From: Heterodera schachtii
Taxonomy: Eukaryota; Nematoda; Chromadorea; Rhabditida; Heteroderidae
NCBI GenBank assembly: GCA_023374025.1
Contig: SIJG01000095.1
Span: forward strand, 314,290-378,289
Length of the DNA: 64,000 nucleotides
Reading direction: 5' to 3'
Shown: positions 1-12,984 of the stretch, piece by piece
Numbering within the stretch: the stretch's first letter is position 1
How the letters are laid out: each line of letters opens with the position of its first letter
Position numbers and translations under genes: made by a program
Notes under the pieces: generated by a model
What the model was told of the DNA's origin: nothing
Database searches by the model: none
Seen by the model: the letters and a program-made list of their open reading frames with translations, nothing else

Positions 1-620
1 ATTGCGTTTAAGAAAGGTTTTTACCCAAACCTAAACCTAGCACTCTAAGATTTAATTAAACCACCAATGTCAGCAACATTAAACCGTATTGGGTTTAAGA
101 AATGATGATTTTACATAAACCTAACACTTAACTATCTAAGATTTAATTAAACCACCAATGTCAGCAACATTAAACCGTATTGGGTTTAAGAAATGATGAT
201 TTTACATAAACCTAACACTTAACTATCTAAGATTTATTTAAACCACCAATGTCAGCAATATTAAACCGTATTGCGTTTAAGAAAGGTTTTTACCCAAATC
301 TTAACCTAACATTTTACTATCTAAGATTTCTTTAACCATCTTTGTCCTCAATTATAATCCGTAGCGTAAAGTGTTAGGTTTTGGTTTCGGTAAAACTTTC
401 TTAAACCCAATATAGTTTAATATTTTGACACCGATGGTTTAAATAAATTAGATAATAAAGTGGCAGGATTAGGTTTGTGTAAGACATTTCTTAAACCCAA
501 TACGGTTTAATATCGCTGACATTGATAGTTTTATTAAATCTTAGATAGTAAAATGTTAGGTTTAGGAATTGCTTAAAAATTTCTTAAACCCAATACAGTT
601 TAATATTTCCAAACTTTCAT
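1..620. repeat. Minisatellite of ~91 bp units, head-to-head inverted arrays
   Basis: Units of about 91 bp repeat in direct orientation from 1 to about 345: CCACCAATGTCAGCAA recurs at 61, 152 and 243. The same unit then runs in reverse complement to about 610, with TTCTTAAACCC recurring at about 398, 488 and 581. The switch lies near 345-360. The left array is cut by the window edge, so the full length is unknown. No coding potential is seen. Confidence 0.85.
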
Positions 621-3036
621 TAAGAAGTATAATTTGCACTATTTTCGCCATTAACAAAATACGCCCAACAGATATGCAATTAAAAATAAATATTGAACAA
701 TTTTTCAAGAAACAATTTTTTTTTTCTACCTAACATAGGTATTCAAAACTAGGGATTACATTTAGTTGCAAAATAGTTAATTTTCAGTTTCGAGAAAAAC
801 TCCAAAATAGTTGCTAAGAGTAAATAGTTGCTAAAAACTTCCGAATTTAGGGGTGTAAAATTGAAAATTTTCATCAAAAAGCAAAATATTTTGCCAAGTC
901 TTTAAGGATATAGATAATTTTCAAAATCAAAAATTATCGTCAAGAAAATAAATAAATTTTGGAGGTGATTTTTGAGAAATTTTTCTTTTCTTATTCTGAT
1001 ATTTGTGCCCAGATATTTTGCTAATATTTTTTTGCATTTTTCTCTTTTCCCCTTTAATTTTTCATTTAATTTCAGTTTTAATTTGTTATATATTTGATCA
1101 AATCGCTTTAATATTTTACATTTTTTTCTTCTTCCGAGTTTTATTGATCATCATTCCAAATTCCTTTTTCCATTTATAAAATTTCATTTGATTTGCACTT
1201 AAATTTTGGGCAATTTTTCTTTCAATTTTATTCCATTCTTTTTTTTTTGATAATTCTTTCCCATTTGTTTAACTTTCTGTTTTATTTTATGGAATTTTTC
1301 CACAATTTCTCTTTTGTTTATCATTTAAAATTCGAGATTGATCACAAGTTTGTCCATTATTTGTTGGCAATTGTACCAATTGGTCACAAAAAAACCAAAT
1401 TCTGCAAAATTGTTAAATGTAATAATTTTTTGTTGTTTCATTTGGCTTTGCCACTAATTTCTGATTGATTATTTATAAAATCAGAGCCAACATATGTCCT
1501 AATTTTATTTATTTGTCCTGAAACATGGATATTCAAACCCAAAAAATAGAAATGTCCTTGATGATTTTAAAATAGATTATTTTTGTCATTTTTGGTGTTT
1601 TTCTAAATCTACTTAATAAAAAGAAAACTTTGGCGCCAGGGACAATTTTGTGAGCCGAAGATTTGGCACTGCCATTTTAGAGCCAACCCAAAATAAATTT
1701 TTTTATTTTCTTATTTGTAAATTTAAAATATATTGGAGTGTAAAATTGCAAAGTGAAAGAAGAAACTCAAACGGAATGTGATCAATTGGAACAATTGTCA
1801 AAAAATGTCGGAAAAAATTGTGAAAATTTTATAATTCTGGAAAATAAAAAGAAATTAAAAATTGTTGAAAAATTTCGTAGAAAAAAAGAGAAATTCAAGT
1901 AAATGGGAAAGAAATATTCATCAAAATTAGGGCTTACCCCACATTTGCGTCTATACCAAAATCGGGTTCAAACTTACATTTTTAAATCCCAGATGGAATA
2001 TCCAAACCCCGGACAAGAATTCGAACAAAAAAATTGAATTTTTTGCATTTTTCTGGGGAACAGCTTCGAATTCATTTAACAACTATTTATTTTGATGCAA
2101 AACAATGCTTTTGTTCTTAATAAACAAACCAAAAAACAAGTTTTATTAAATTTATTGCTGTTTAAGACCTCTAAGATTGAAAAAGTGTGTTTGAATGAAC
2201 CCGATTTAGAAATAGGCGCAAATGTCTGGACAAGTTTTTAGGCATTTTTTGGCATTAAGATTGACTTTTCAATTTTTAGACTTACAGTTTGCATTTTTGA
2301 CAAAATGTGTTTTGTAAGATATTAAAAGGAAAAGTGGCGGTGGTTCGAGTCCTCTCCGCGACAATTGAATAATTTCTTTTCAGAACAAATAAAATAATGA
2401 CAATTTCTATCAACATCCGCTTATGATAAAAAAATAAAATAAAAAATAAATTAAATTTTCTAATCTTAAATTTTCTAATTTCAGAATTTTCTCTTTGGAT
2501 GTTTATAATTCCATTTCTCAATTCGGGCGCTTTTGGCAACTGATTTTATCCATACTGTGGGATTTTTAGCGCCAAACCTCGTGGCAAAGCCAAATGAAAC
2601 AACAAAAAATTATTACATTTAATAACAGAAAAAGAGATTACCATTCTGTTGGGAAATTGTTTTTTGCTGACTAATGATTCGTTTTTCAATTTGCTTATTC
2701 ATCATCCATTTTGTGATCACTTTTAAATTCTGCCCTTCATTGCAATGGCTAAAGTCAATTCATTTGTTTATTCTGCATAATTTTATGTAAAAATAAAAAT
2801 ATTTTTTAACGTCCTATACCTAAAACTGTAAAATTTTTTGTATCTTATTAACTATGAAAATTGACTATATATGTTATGTTACATATAACTGGATTTATGA
2901 CAGGATTAGGGCGACACATCTTCAAAGACTTTTTTAATAAAATTAAACTTGAAGGATTTAAAGCATTTCAAATTCTGAAACAATACATATCTCTGCCATT
3001 AATACTTGAAAAAATATAATGATTTAGATCGTTAAA
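621..3036. other. Intergenic AT-rich stretch without a supported gene
   Basis: Very AT-rich DNA with only short low-complexity open frames (for example a Phe-rich frame at 1193-1468). It holds a 40 bp perfect inverted repeat, 1415-1454 against 2581-2620, containing TTTGGCTTTGCCAC. It also holds a diverged copy of the CGCTGATCACGAATC-type module near 1930-2025. No gene is supported. Confidence 0.5.
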
Positions 3037-5392
3037 ATGCATGAATTTGTTTTCATTTTACTGTTCATCACCGTGGTGCATTTACAATGTTATGCTGGTA
3101 ACTCTTTTTTATGGTTTTGGGCCTGGAAAATGCTTCAGTGGAAAAAATATGTTAAAAAAATTCGCATTAATTATTGTCGTACAAAAGGTCAAAATAGTAT
3201 AATTCGGCATCCATTTCGGCCAATTCCGAACCCGGGACTCGATACCTAATATTATAGAACTTTATTTTAAAATATTTGTATCACTGACGCATTTTCCGGT
3301 ACCAAGTCGAACTTTTTGAAATTTTGTATATTCATAGAATGTAGGTGCTTTTTTATTTATTTAATTTAATTATCCAATTTTTATGACTTTGAAAAATGAA
3401 TTATATTTTTTAAAAAGACCATTTCATAGTTTCACAGATCCCGGTCATACCAAAAAGGCAATTCCTCAATCTTTTATTTCTTGAAATCACTTGGCTATAA
3501 TAAGATGGTCAAAATGTTCGGCCTCGGGTGGGAATTTAACCCACTCATCCACCCATTCCGTGGACCATTCTACCATTGAACTACGAGGCACATCAGCCCT
3601 TTTCTTTTTATGGTTTATCAACCAGCGCTTTCCGCGTTTTAACCGCCCAGCCAGCTTCGTTCTTACACTATCCATCCAAGGTCTGAAATGCAAAGCTGGC
3701 CTCATTGTTGATAGCATTGACCCGGGGATGTCCAGCACTCAAGAGAAAGTGAGAGTTGAAGAATGCGATGCCAGCTTTGAATATTGTGCAGCCGTAACAT
3801 GCACAAAAGGTTGGCAAGCAAAAATGTCTGTATATTACGATTTTGGGGCGAGGGGGCTAAAGCCCCCATTCCCCCGAATTCCAAAAAAAAAGTAAAAACA
3901 TTTTCAAAGAAAAAGATTTTTTATAAAAGAAAAGTTGATATAATAAAAAAAAATAATAATTCTTTAAACAGTTAATTACTAAACTTTAATTTAATTTACT
4001 TTAATTAATGGTCTGACGAATTTAAATTACTCTAATTAATGGTCTGACGATGCCCTTATATTTGCCGCCGGCTGGTAGTGAAATGCAAAGCTCGAACTCA
4101 GAAAAAATACTATTGTACCATAATTAAAAAATTCATTTTTGAAACTTCTGCTGCTTGAAGGTGGTCGACTTGGCTTTTCACGCATTTCATGGTGGTGCGC
4201 GCCCATCAAACGCACACACTTTGATTGTGCTGAACAATTCGTACAAGTCTTAGAAAAATTTGTCACTCGGTCAAAGGGCATTTGGTGCGAATGCCATTAT
4301 GGAGAAAAGGGCAAAGACATGGGCAATGAACAAATAATGCTTTTGCCCATCCCAAACGGATTAATGTGCAAATTGGGGCAATTTGACGCTAACGGAATTG
4401 GCGGTTTGTTGGAGGGCAAATGCCTGCACGATGACCATTACTGCTTCATGGCCAGATGCAACAAAGGTTATAAAAATTGTCAAGATTTGTGTGTCTGCTA
4501 TATAGCCACAAAATTTTATCCCCGCAAATTTATTCACAATGTTTGTGTTCATGGGATTATGATTAGAGATTGGATAAGTTATGAAAATGATTTTTCTCTT
4601 TGTCTCAAAATTTTGAAAATTTGAATTCATTTGTGAAATTTTTTGTCAGTATTTTGGAATTTTTTTATTCATATTTATTTATTCTTTTTGCCCATATTTC
4701 TGAATTTTTCCTTCATATTATAATCCATTTTTTTCATTGTTTGGCAATATAAATCCCGTCTATAGTTATTATTAAATAAATTAATATTTATTAAAAAAAT
4801 TTATTATATTTTGTTAATTGGATTTTCTTTTTTTTAAATTTAAAAATTTCTTTCTGAAAAAATAATTAAACATTTTTTCCTCAAAATATTTGCATTACTC
4901 TTAAACAAAATTTTAAAATAGGTTTCGTTTTTTCATTTTTAATCAAATTTCAACAATGGTTTTTTCCGTAAGAAAATATAACTTTATATATATTTCAATA
5001 CTAGAGATGTTTTTTTTGTGAAAATTTTAGGTTTAAATAATTCACACTCCTCACTTTTCTTAGGCAATGAATATTTCAAAACTGAATGGGGTTGCGCTGT
5101 TGGTCAAAGCCTTGTTAGCATTAATCAACAAATTGGGGAAGCTGCCAAGGCCATGGTGAATTGTGAAGCAATGTTTGGCCAAAAGGACGTGGATTTTTCA
5201 AATGAAAACTTCACAATTGACATGTTGGATTTGGAAACGACGACGACGAGCAAGAGACAATTGGCAGCGATTACCAAGGATCTTCCAACCACCACTACCA
5301 GCACCATCATCACAACCACGAATCCTACAATTGAGCAATCAACAGCCTCAACGAATGAGGGTAATGTGGATCCGTGCTGGGGCGTTTCTTAA
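3037..5392 (+). CDS. Secreted cysteine-rich two-module protein (4 exons)
   Basis: I do not recognise a named gene. Joining exons 3037-3097, 3681-3809, 4161-4466 and 5064-5392 gives about 274 aa, and all three introns are in phase 1. Residues 1-20 form a signal peptide (M, H, E, then a hydrophobic core ending CYA). Two related modules follow. Each opens with GL.CK.G, has a YC....C.KG segment just before an intron, and closes after the intron with a W..CA motif (WWCAP, then WGCAV). This is the spacing style of small nematode Ly6/uPAR-like disulphide domains, which is an inference. The C-terminus is Thr-rich and mucin-like (TTTTST, TTTNPT) with no hydrophobic GPI or membrane tail, so a secreted glycoprotein is likely. 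The exon 3 acceptor (CTTGAAG) is weak. An effector role is possible but nothing in the sequence proves it. Confidence 0.65.
3190..3302. mobile_element. Truncated copy of a CACTGACGCATTTKCCGG foldback
   Basis: The segment ends in CACTGACGCATTTTCCGG and includes a GGCATCCATTTCGGCC module. It matches one end of the complete element at 49636-50025. It lies in intron 1 of the cysteine-rich gene. Confidence 0.5.
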
Positions 5393-7920
5393 AATCCACC
5401 CCCCCCCCCTCACTTGAAAAAATTTTTTATAAGCAAACACAAAAAGGAAAGTGTTTTTCCTACTATTTAGAGCATGGAGAAGCCAGGAAAAAAATATGCT
5501 TTTGCATATTTTTTGCAGCCCTGGGTATCAAATATACCAATTAATGTATAGCTAAGTTGCTTTTTAATGACTTTAATATTTTTAATGATTAAATATAAAT
5601 GATGACTAGAGATGTCAAAAATATGTACAAAAAGTGGCCTGAATATGTTAAAAAAAATCCCGAAATATGTAAGAAAAACCCAAGATACCAAGCCCGTAGC
5701 CAGAAAAAATTTTCGGGGGGGGGGGAATCTATCTGAAGACCTTTTTTTTTTTTTTTGCTCTTCGGGCAAAAAAAATTTCCAGTTTTTACAAAAATTTTCG
5801 GGGTCCGGCGGTGCCGATAGGCGCCGCCGGGAAAATTTTTGAAAATTTGAGTGCAATTTTTACGAAAATCGCCTAGAAAATTCAAAAAAGTACCCAGAAA
5901 ATTTAAAAATTTTCGTTTGGGGGGGGGGGGGGGAATTCGAAAATTTTTTCCATTATTCGCTAGAGAATTTTTAAAATTTTTCATTTCGGGGGGGGGGGAA
6001 TTCCCCCCCCTTCCCCCCCCCCCTGGCTACGGGCCTGCAAGATACGTACCAAATATGTAAATAGAATTTTTTAAAGTTATTTTTTTGCAAAAAAATTCTT
6101 CGTAGAGGATAAGACAGGCATAAAATTTAACCTAATTAGGCTTATAATTAGAGACCAGATTTTTATGTGCTAAAAACCAGAAATATGTAATAAAAACTGT
6201 GCTAAAAAAGGCTGTTGTGCTAAAACAAAAAAAATGCCAAAATATGTTTAAACGAAATATGTAAAATTATGTAAATAAAAGTCCTGATTTTTGCTCGCAA
6301 ACACAAAAAAGAAAGTGTTTTTCCTACTATTTAGAGCATGGGGAACCCAGTAAAAAAAAAGTATTTACATAAAATTGACATCCCTAATGATACATGGCAA
6401 AAAATAACATGTTCATGGCAAAAACCTAAAAGACTTTTTGAAATTTTATGACAAAAATTAAGCATTAATATTCTGATAGACAACACTTAAAGCTATTGAA
6501 GAGATACCTTGAATTAGTTATATTTGAGCAAAGTTATGAACGTTTATGTGTTATAGTTTTTATTCTAGAAATATTTCTTTGGAAAATTAATTTTCTCTTA
6601 AATTTTTTTTTTTTTGAAATTTTTTCATGAAGCGTATTGCTCACTTTAATTTTCTCAAAAATTTGAAAGAATTATTGAAATTAAAAATATTTTTCATTTC
6701 AAGGTTTTTAAATTGGGGGAAGGCAGTTTTAAGAAACGACCTAGCACCGTGTAGATTTACCGTAAAAAGCAAAAAGAAATTTGTATTACAATGGCGTAGC
6801 CAGGAGAGGCCTATAAAACTGAAAAATCAAAAAATAAAGTGAAAAATAAAAAAAAATTAATAGGAATAAATTCAAATAGTCGAATTTCATTGTTCCATGA
6901 CAATGTTTTTTTTGCTTTCATTTTCGATTACAACTTTTGAATTATTTTTATGTTAAATGATTTCTGTTTCATGACACTATTGCCTAAAATATTACAGTAA
7001 TAATTTCATAAAATAAGAATTATAAAAAAGGTGCAAATAGTTTGTGATAAAGTTTCAAAAAGCAAATAAATTTTCATTGCGTTTTGTTAGACTAACAATA
7101 AGATTTAATAAAAGCATTAAGCTTTGCTCCTAAACTATATATATTATTTTTTTTTACAAATATAGGAAACGGCGTATGTGGTCAAAAATCTTCTACCTTT
7201 TTCTGGAAAATTCTTCCGATGGGCTGTACGTTTTGGAATTTAAATTTTAAATATTTTTTACAAACTTTTCAGTTATGCTTTCCGTTTTTCATGTCACTTT
7301 TGCTGGCTGCCATTTGAATACCTTGTGAAATATGGAGGAAAAAACAAAAAAATATTTAACCAACAATTAACTGACAAATCAGAATTGTTTGATTAAAACA
7401 AGATGCACTAATTATCTAATATTCTTATTTTTTTCAATATTAAAGATAATTTAAAGAATTCCCAAAAAGTTCCATTGGCGGTACATTGTGACAGAATAGG
7501 GATGTTAAATGGAAGAATTCAGTTAAAAAAGTTTTTCCTTATAACAGGGATAACAAAATTCCAATAAAAGTTAATTCAATGTTTATATTACAAATAAATT
7601 AAAAACAGTTAATATATTTAAAATCAGACGGGCAAAAAGGAGTGGAATTATTCACACTTTTACTGACGGCCGGGAAGGGATAGGGGAGTGAATAATTATG
7701 ACGTGAAAAGAGGGAGATTTGGTGCTTAATTCTGGGAATTTTGATTTTTTGATGGCCGGAAGGGGTGGAGGAATTTATCATACTCAAAAAAAATGGATGG
7801 GAAAAAAGAGAGAAAGGAAAACGGATAGGCCAAGGCAAATAAATAAAATTAAAAAGAAAGTTTATTGAAAATTTCACTCTCAGAATGTTTACAGTATACA
7901 TTAAAATAAAATAAAGCAGT
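5393..7920. other. Intergenic repeats, no gene supported
   Basis: After the cysteine-rich gene comes a near-duplicate 60-70 bp segment at about 5430-5500 and again at 6295-6355, both containing AAGTGTTTTTCCTACTATTT. The poly-G foldback at 5692-6034 follows (separate entry). From 6035 to 7920 I see only AT-rich DNA; the open frames there lack motifs, signal peptides or splice structure. Confidence 0.5.
5692..6034. mobile_element. Poly-G foldback element (MITE-like), copy 1
   Basis: The ends are inverted: GCCCGTAGCCAGAAAAA at the left and CTGGCTACGGGC at the right. Long G runs and C runs lie just inside each end. In the middle is a GC-rich hairpin core with GCCGATAGGCGCCGCC at about 5813-5832. 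Related copies are at 35157-35515 (complete) and 33788-33835 (core only, reverse). No protein is encoded. Confidence 0.7.
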
Positions 7921-8594
7921 TGAAAATTGCTTTAAAAGAAATAATAAGAAATTTTTAAAACAAAAAACAAATTAAAAATAATGAAAAAATTAAGATTATC
8001 GTTGGAAGTGAGCATTAGAAAAAATTCGAAAAATTCACAATTTTTTAAATTTATACAAAAAAAAGTGTTTTAAGATAAAAAAAAAATACAAGAAAAATAA
8101 AACTTTGGGCTTTTAACCATATAAATAGCCAGAAAGTCATTCTAAATTTTTTCATAGCCGACATTTTATATTAAAATGCTTATGGTTGGTGAAAAGGCGG
8201 CGACGATTCAGTGGAAGAAAGACGAAAATTGGGACGACAATTTGAACTATGTCCAATTTGAATTGTGGCATGGCAATCATACTATTGGGTGAGCAGCAAC
8301 AACCAACGGAATTTGATTTTGTTGAAAAATTTAAACATTTATTTTAGGCCATTGTCTCCATCAACGGAAGAAAAAGCGGATCAAAGCATCGAAATGCCGT
8401 CTAATTCAAGCGGAAGTGAATTAATTATATTTGAGAAATTGTCGATATTTGAAAAATGGTTGGTCATTTTTAAGATGGTCAATTGGAATTTGGTGATAAA
8501 TGTTTATCGGAGGTCCCAAAACTTAAAATTGCTCAATTTGACCCTTCAGTTAAATGCCCCGGGGGTACGTCGTTTAAATAATAATATAATATAA
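7921..8594 (+). pseudogene. F-box-family 3' gene fragment (unit A)
   Basis: A fragment of the repeated family seen more fully at 12600-13480. Coding similarity starts near 8190 with GEKAATIQWKKDENW and FELWHGNHTIG. It is cut by an intron (8289-8347, GTGAGC..TTTTAG) and resumes with PLSPSTEEKADQS, running to a stop at 8594. The 5' part of the gene is missing and is replaced by AT-rich DNA from 7921. The segment 7921-8540 reappears as reverse complement at 10272-10893. I associate the family (motifs LTL..., RCPI, QW, FELW) with expanded F-box-like families of cyst nematodes, from memory. It is unlikely to make a full protein. Confidence 0.6.
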
Positions 8595-9403
8595 AATGAA
8601 TTAGGAAATTACCAAAAAGAAATTCTTTTATTTTATTATTATTATTTCAGGGCCCTATCATCAGATCAGGTGTCCAGACATTTGCAGCCCATTTCTTAAG
8701 TGCCATTTTTGGACATTTGCGGCTTCACCCAAATTTCATCATCATTATTTTTCACTATTTACAGTACATCAATTAAAACATAATAGCTCCAATATAGATA
8801 GTAAATTAAAAAAATTTCGAATTCTCAAAATTTTTTTTTGGGGTTTTCTAAGTTTTTAAAATAAAAATATAGCTGAGATACAAGAGTTATGACCAAAAAA
8901 CAACTCAAAAAATTGAATTATTCTAGCCATTTTGCGCCTCACGCCATGTCGCGGGATTTTGGGGGATCCCAGTCCGCAATCCCGCATGGACGGACATTCC
9001 GACAGTGGACAATTCGACAGTGAGGACAATCCGACAGTAAATTACACTAAAAGATAATAAAATGCCGTCGCCGAATGGGACCGATTATGCCGTATCACGA
9101 AAAAAGGAAAATAGGCAAATAAAAAAAAAGTGTGAATGCAGTCTAAAGGATTATTTCATTGCAAATTAGTTTAGGCTTGACATTTTGTAAGCGACGGCTG
9201 CACATTTGTTGAAATATGCGCTTTTTCTTGCCATTCAGTCGCACACGAATGCCGTCTTGTAAATTATAGGTGAAATTTTGATCAATAAAATTCCAATGCC
9301 TACTTTCTTACATTTCTTTGACAAAAGTACTTAATGGTCTACAAAGAAAACGAAATTGGCTGTTGAATGCCTTTCCACACACTTCAGTACTAATTGCACA
9401 TTC

Positions 9404-9632
9404 ATGCTGGTATTAACAATGCTAAAATATGCAGATAATTCACTTATCTGCAGATAAATCCATATTAACAATGCTAGAGCTAGGTATCCGTATTAACAAT
9501 TCAGTTTTCTTTTGAAAATAATCCTTAGCATTGTTAATACAGATTTTAGCTACAGATTTTTTTATCTGCAGCTACCCTAGCGGTAGCCTTATAGCTGCGG
9601 CTTTTTATTTTTAGCATTGTTAATACCAGCAT
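9404..9632. mobile_element. 229 bp foldback element, copy 1
   Basis: The ends are perfect inverted repeats, ATGCTGGTATTAACAATGCT at the left and its reverse complement at 9613-9632. The interior has further inverted pieces (CTTATCTGCAGATAA, CTAGCGGTAGC). A second copy lies at 11764-11992 inside the direct repeat. No target duplication is clear. Confidence 0.75.
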
Positions 9633-9689
9633 CACACATCGTTTTTTAATTTACTGGCTACCCTGGTAATACAGGAGAATCTTGATAAA

Positions 9690-10263
9690 TAGGGTTGGGA
9701 ATTATATGAAATCCATATTTTTTTTCCTGGACTGTGGGAGGCCTGAAACGCACGAAAAACATGTTTTTAGCTTAGTTTGAAGCTTCTAGGGTGGATTTCT
9801 ATATCCATTTTTTCCATATTTCGCGATTTATGTCCATATTTCCATATTTTGGCATTATGTCAATATTTTATGTCTTATATTTTTGCATTTTTCCAAAAAA
9901 CCTCTATTATAACGGCCCCACATCAGCTAAATTGGGATTTTGATCCCCCAAAATCGGAAAATTTTTCAGAAAAACTTTTTTTGTCAAAATTTTGTCGAAA
10001 ACTATTGTATAAATTTCAATTATCTTAAAATTGATAAATTTATGTCAAAAATAAGCAAAAAACGAAAATTTCGCTTTTCGGGTTGATTTTTCGGTAAAAT
10101 TTTGAGAAAGTATACCCTTAATTTTGAAAAATTATGTCCATATTTTGCAATTTTAAGTCCATATTTTGAGATTTTTGCTATTTTATGTCCATATTTCGCG
10201 ATTTTTTGTCCATATTTTATGGCCATATTTTTCGATTTTATATCCATATAATTCCCAACCCTA
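9690..10263. mobile_element. Non-autonomous hAT-like element, 574 bp, copy 1
   Basis: The terminal inverted repeat is TAGGGTTGGGAATTATATG, with its reverse complement ending at 10263. It is flanked by an 8 bp direct duplication TTGATAAA at 9682-9689 and 10264-10271. An 8 bp duplication and a TAGGG start are typical of hAT transposons. The interior is rich in TCCATATTTT repeats and has no transposase. The insertion sits at the edge of an F-box-family fragment. Confidence 0.85.
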
Positions 10264-10893
10264 TTGATAAATTGGTTTTGAGCAATTTTAGTTTTGGGAC
10301 CTCCGATAAACATTTATCACCAAATTCCAATTGACCATCTTAAAAATGACCAACCATTTTTCAAATATCGACAATTTCTCAAATATAATTAATTCACTTC
10401 CGCTTGAATTAGACGGCATTTCGATGCTTTGATCCGCTTTTTCTTCCGTTGATGGAGACAATGGCCTAAAATAAATGTTTAAATTTTTCAACAAAATCAA
10501 ATTCCGTTGGTTGTTGCTGCTCACCCAATAGTATGATTGCCATGCCACAATTCAAATTGGACATAGTTCAAATTGTCGTCCCAATTTTCGTCTTTCTTCC
10601 ACTGAATCGTCGCCGCCTTTTCACCAACCATAAGCATTTTAATATAAAATGTCGGCTATGAAAAAATTTAGAATGACTTTCTGGCTATTTATATGGTTAA
10701 AAGCCCAAAGTTTTATTTTTCTTGTATTTTTTTTTTATCTTAAAACACTTTTTTTTGTATAAATTTAAAAAATTGTGAATTTTTCGAATTTTTTCTAATG
10801 CTCACTTCCAACGATAATCTTAATTTTTTCATTATTTTTAATTTGTTTTTTGTTTTAAAAATTTCTTATTATTTCTTTTAAAGCAATTTTCAA
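10264..10893 (-). pseudogene. F-box-family fragment, reverse copy (unit A')
   Basis: Reverse complement of 7921-8540, with the same intron and the same coding remnants (QWKKDENW, PLSPSTEEKADQS). With unit A it forms an inverted repeat of about 620 bp arms around a 1.73 kb loop. It is truncated at the 5' side and not expected to be functional. Confidence 0.65.
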
Positions 10894-10896
10894 ATA

Positions 10897-12984
10897 TTTG
10901 ACCCTTCAGTTAAATGCCCCGGGGGTACGTCGTTTAAATAATAATATAATATAAAATGAATTAGGAAATTAGCAAAAAGAAATTCTTTTATTTTATTATT
11001 ATTATTTCAGGGCCCTATCATCAGATCAGGTGTCCAGACATTTGCAGCCCATTTCTTAAGTGCCATTTTTGGACATTTGCGGCTTCACCCAAATTTCATC
11101 ATCATTATTTTTCACTATTTACAGTACATCAATTAAAACATAATAGCTCCAATATAGATAGTAAATTAAAAAAATTTCGAATTCTCAAAATTTTTTTTTG
11201 GGGTTTTCTAAGTTTTTAAAATAAAAATATAGCTGAGATACAAGAGTTATGACCAAAAAACAACTCAAAAAATTGAATTATTCTAGCCATTTTGCGCCTC
11301 ACGCCATGTCGCGGGATTTTGGGGGATCCCAGTCCGCAATCCCGCATGGACGGACATTCCGACAGTGGACAATTCGACAGTGAGGACAATCCGACAGTAA
11401 ATTACACTAAAAGATAATAAAATGCCGTCGCCGAATGGGACCGATTATGCCGTATCACGAAAAAAGGAAAATAGGCAAATAAAAAAAAAGTGTGAATGCA
11501 GTCTAAAGGATTATTTCATTGCAAATTAGTTTAGGCTTGACATTTTGTAAGCGACGGCTGCACATTTGTTGAAATATGCGCTTTTTCTTGCCATTCAGTC
11601 GCACACGAATGCCGTCTTGTAAATTATAGGTGAAATTTTGATCAATAAAATTCCAATGCCTACTTTCTTACATTTCTTTGACAAAAGTACTTAATGGTCT
11701 ACAAAGAAAACGAAATTGGCTGTTGAATGCCTTTCCACACACTTCAGTACTAATTGCACATTCATGCTGGTATTAACAATGCTAAAATATGCAGATAATT
11801 CACTTATCTGCAGATAAATCCATATTAACAATGCTAGAGCTAGGTATCCGTATTAACAATTCAGTTTTCTTTTGAAAATAATCCTTAGCATTGTTAATAC
11901 AGATTTTAGCTACAGATTTTTTTATCTGCAGCTACCCTAGCGGTAGCCTTATAGCTGCGGCTTTTTATTTTTAGCATTGTTAATACCAGCATCACACATC
12001 GTTTTTTAATTTACTGGCTACCCTGGTAATACAGGAGAATCTTGATAAATAGGGTTGGGAATTATATGAAATCCATATTTTTTTTCCTGGACTGTGGGAG
12101 GCCTGAAACGCACGAAAAACATGTTTTTAGCTTAGTTTGAAGCTTCTAGGGTGGATTTCTATATCCATTTTTTCCATATTTCGCGATTTATGTCCATATT
12201 TCCATATTTTGGCATTATGTCAATATTTTATGTCTTATATTTTTGCATTTTTCCAAAAAACCTCTATTATAACGGCCCCACATCAGCTAAATTGGGATTT
12301 TGATCCCCCAAAATCGGAAAATTTTTCAGAAAAACTTTTTTTGTCAAAATTTTGTCGAAAACTATTGTATAAATTTCAATTATCTTAAAATTGATAAATT
12401 TATGTCAAAAATAAGCAAAAAACGAAAATTTCGCTTTTCGGGTTGATTTTTCGGTAAAATTTTGAGAAAGTATACCCTTAATTTTGAAAAATTATGTCCA
12501 TATTTTGCAATTTTAAGTCCATATTTTGAGATTTTTGCTATTTTATGTCCATATTTCGCGATTTTTTGTCCATATTTTATGGCCATATTTTTCGATTTTA
12601 TATCCATATAATTCCCAACCCTATTGATAAATTGGTTTTGAGCAATTTTAAGTTTTGGGACCTCCGATAAACATTTATCACCAAATTCCAATTGACCATC
12701 TTAAAAATGACCAACCATTTTTCAAATATCGACAATTTCTCAAATATAATTAATTCACTTCCGCTTGAATTAGACGGCATTTCGATGCTTTGATCCGCTT
12801 TTTCTTCCGTTGATGGAGACAATGGCCTAAAATAAATGTTTAAATTTTTTCAACAAAATCAAATTCCGTTGGCTGTTGCTGCTCACCCAATAGTATGATT
12901 GCCATGCCACAATTCAAATTGGACATAGTTCAAATTGTCGTCCCAATTTTCGTCTTTCTTCCACTGAATCGTCGCCGCCTTTTC
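10897..12984. repeat. Direct repeat, copy 2
   Basis: Second copy of 8537-10622 at +2360 bp. It contains copy 2 of the 229 bp foldback (11764-11992) and of the hAT-like element (12050-12623, same 8 bp duplication on both sides). It then runs without a break into the longest F-box-family copy. Confidence 0.9.
12050..12623. mobile_element. Non-autonomous hAT-like element, copy 2
   Basis: Same ends and the same flanking TTGATAAA duplication as the element at 9690-10263, because the whole block was duplicated after insertion. It is therefore not an independent insertion. Confidence 0.85.

Larger units (their letters stand above)
8537..10622. repeat. Direct repeat, copy 1 (offset 2360 bp)
   Basis: From ATTTGACCCTTCAGT at about 8537, the sequence matches 10897 onward at a constant offset of 2360 bp. 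The match runs at least to the shared hAT-like element and on through the reverse F-box fragment, and is lost near 10622/12984. The copies look nearly identical, so the duplication is recent or homogenised. Confidence 0.9.

Noticed and set aside
1193..1468. 91-residue Phe-rich frame as a membrane protein gene
   Set aside because: The composition follows the T-rich DNA. No splice sites, no family motif and no start context.
2336..2366. tRNA gene (GGTTCGAGTCC, B-box-like)
   Set aside because: No cloverleaf, no A box and no pairing T stem. Similar isolated words occur at about 58453 and 61131.
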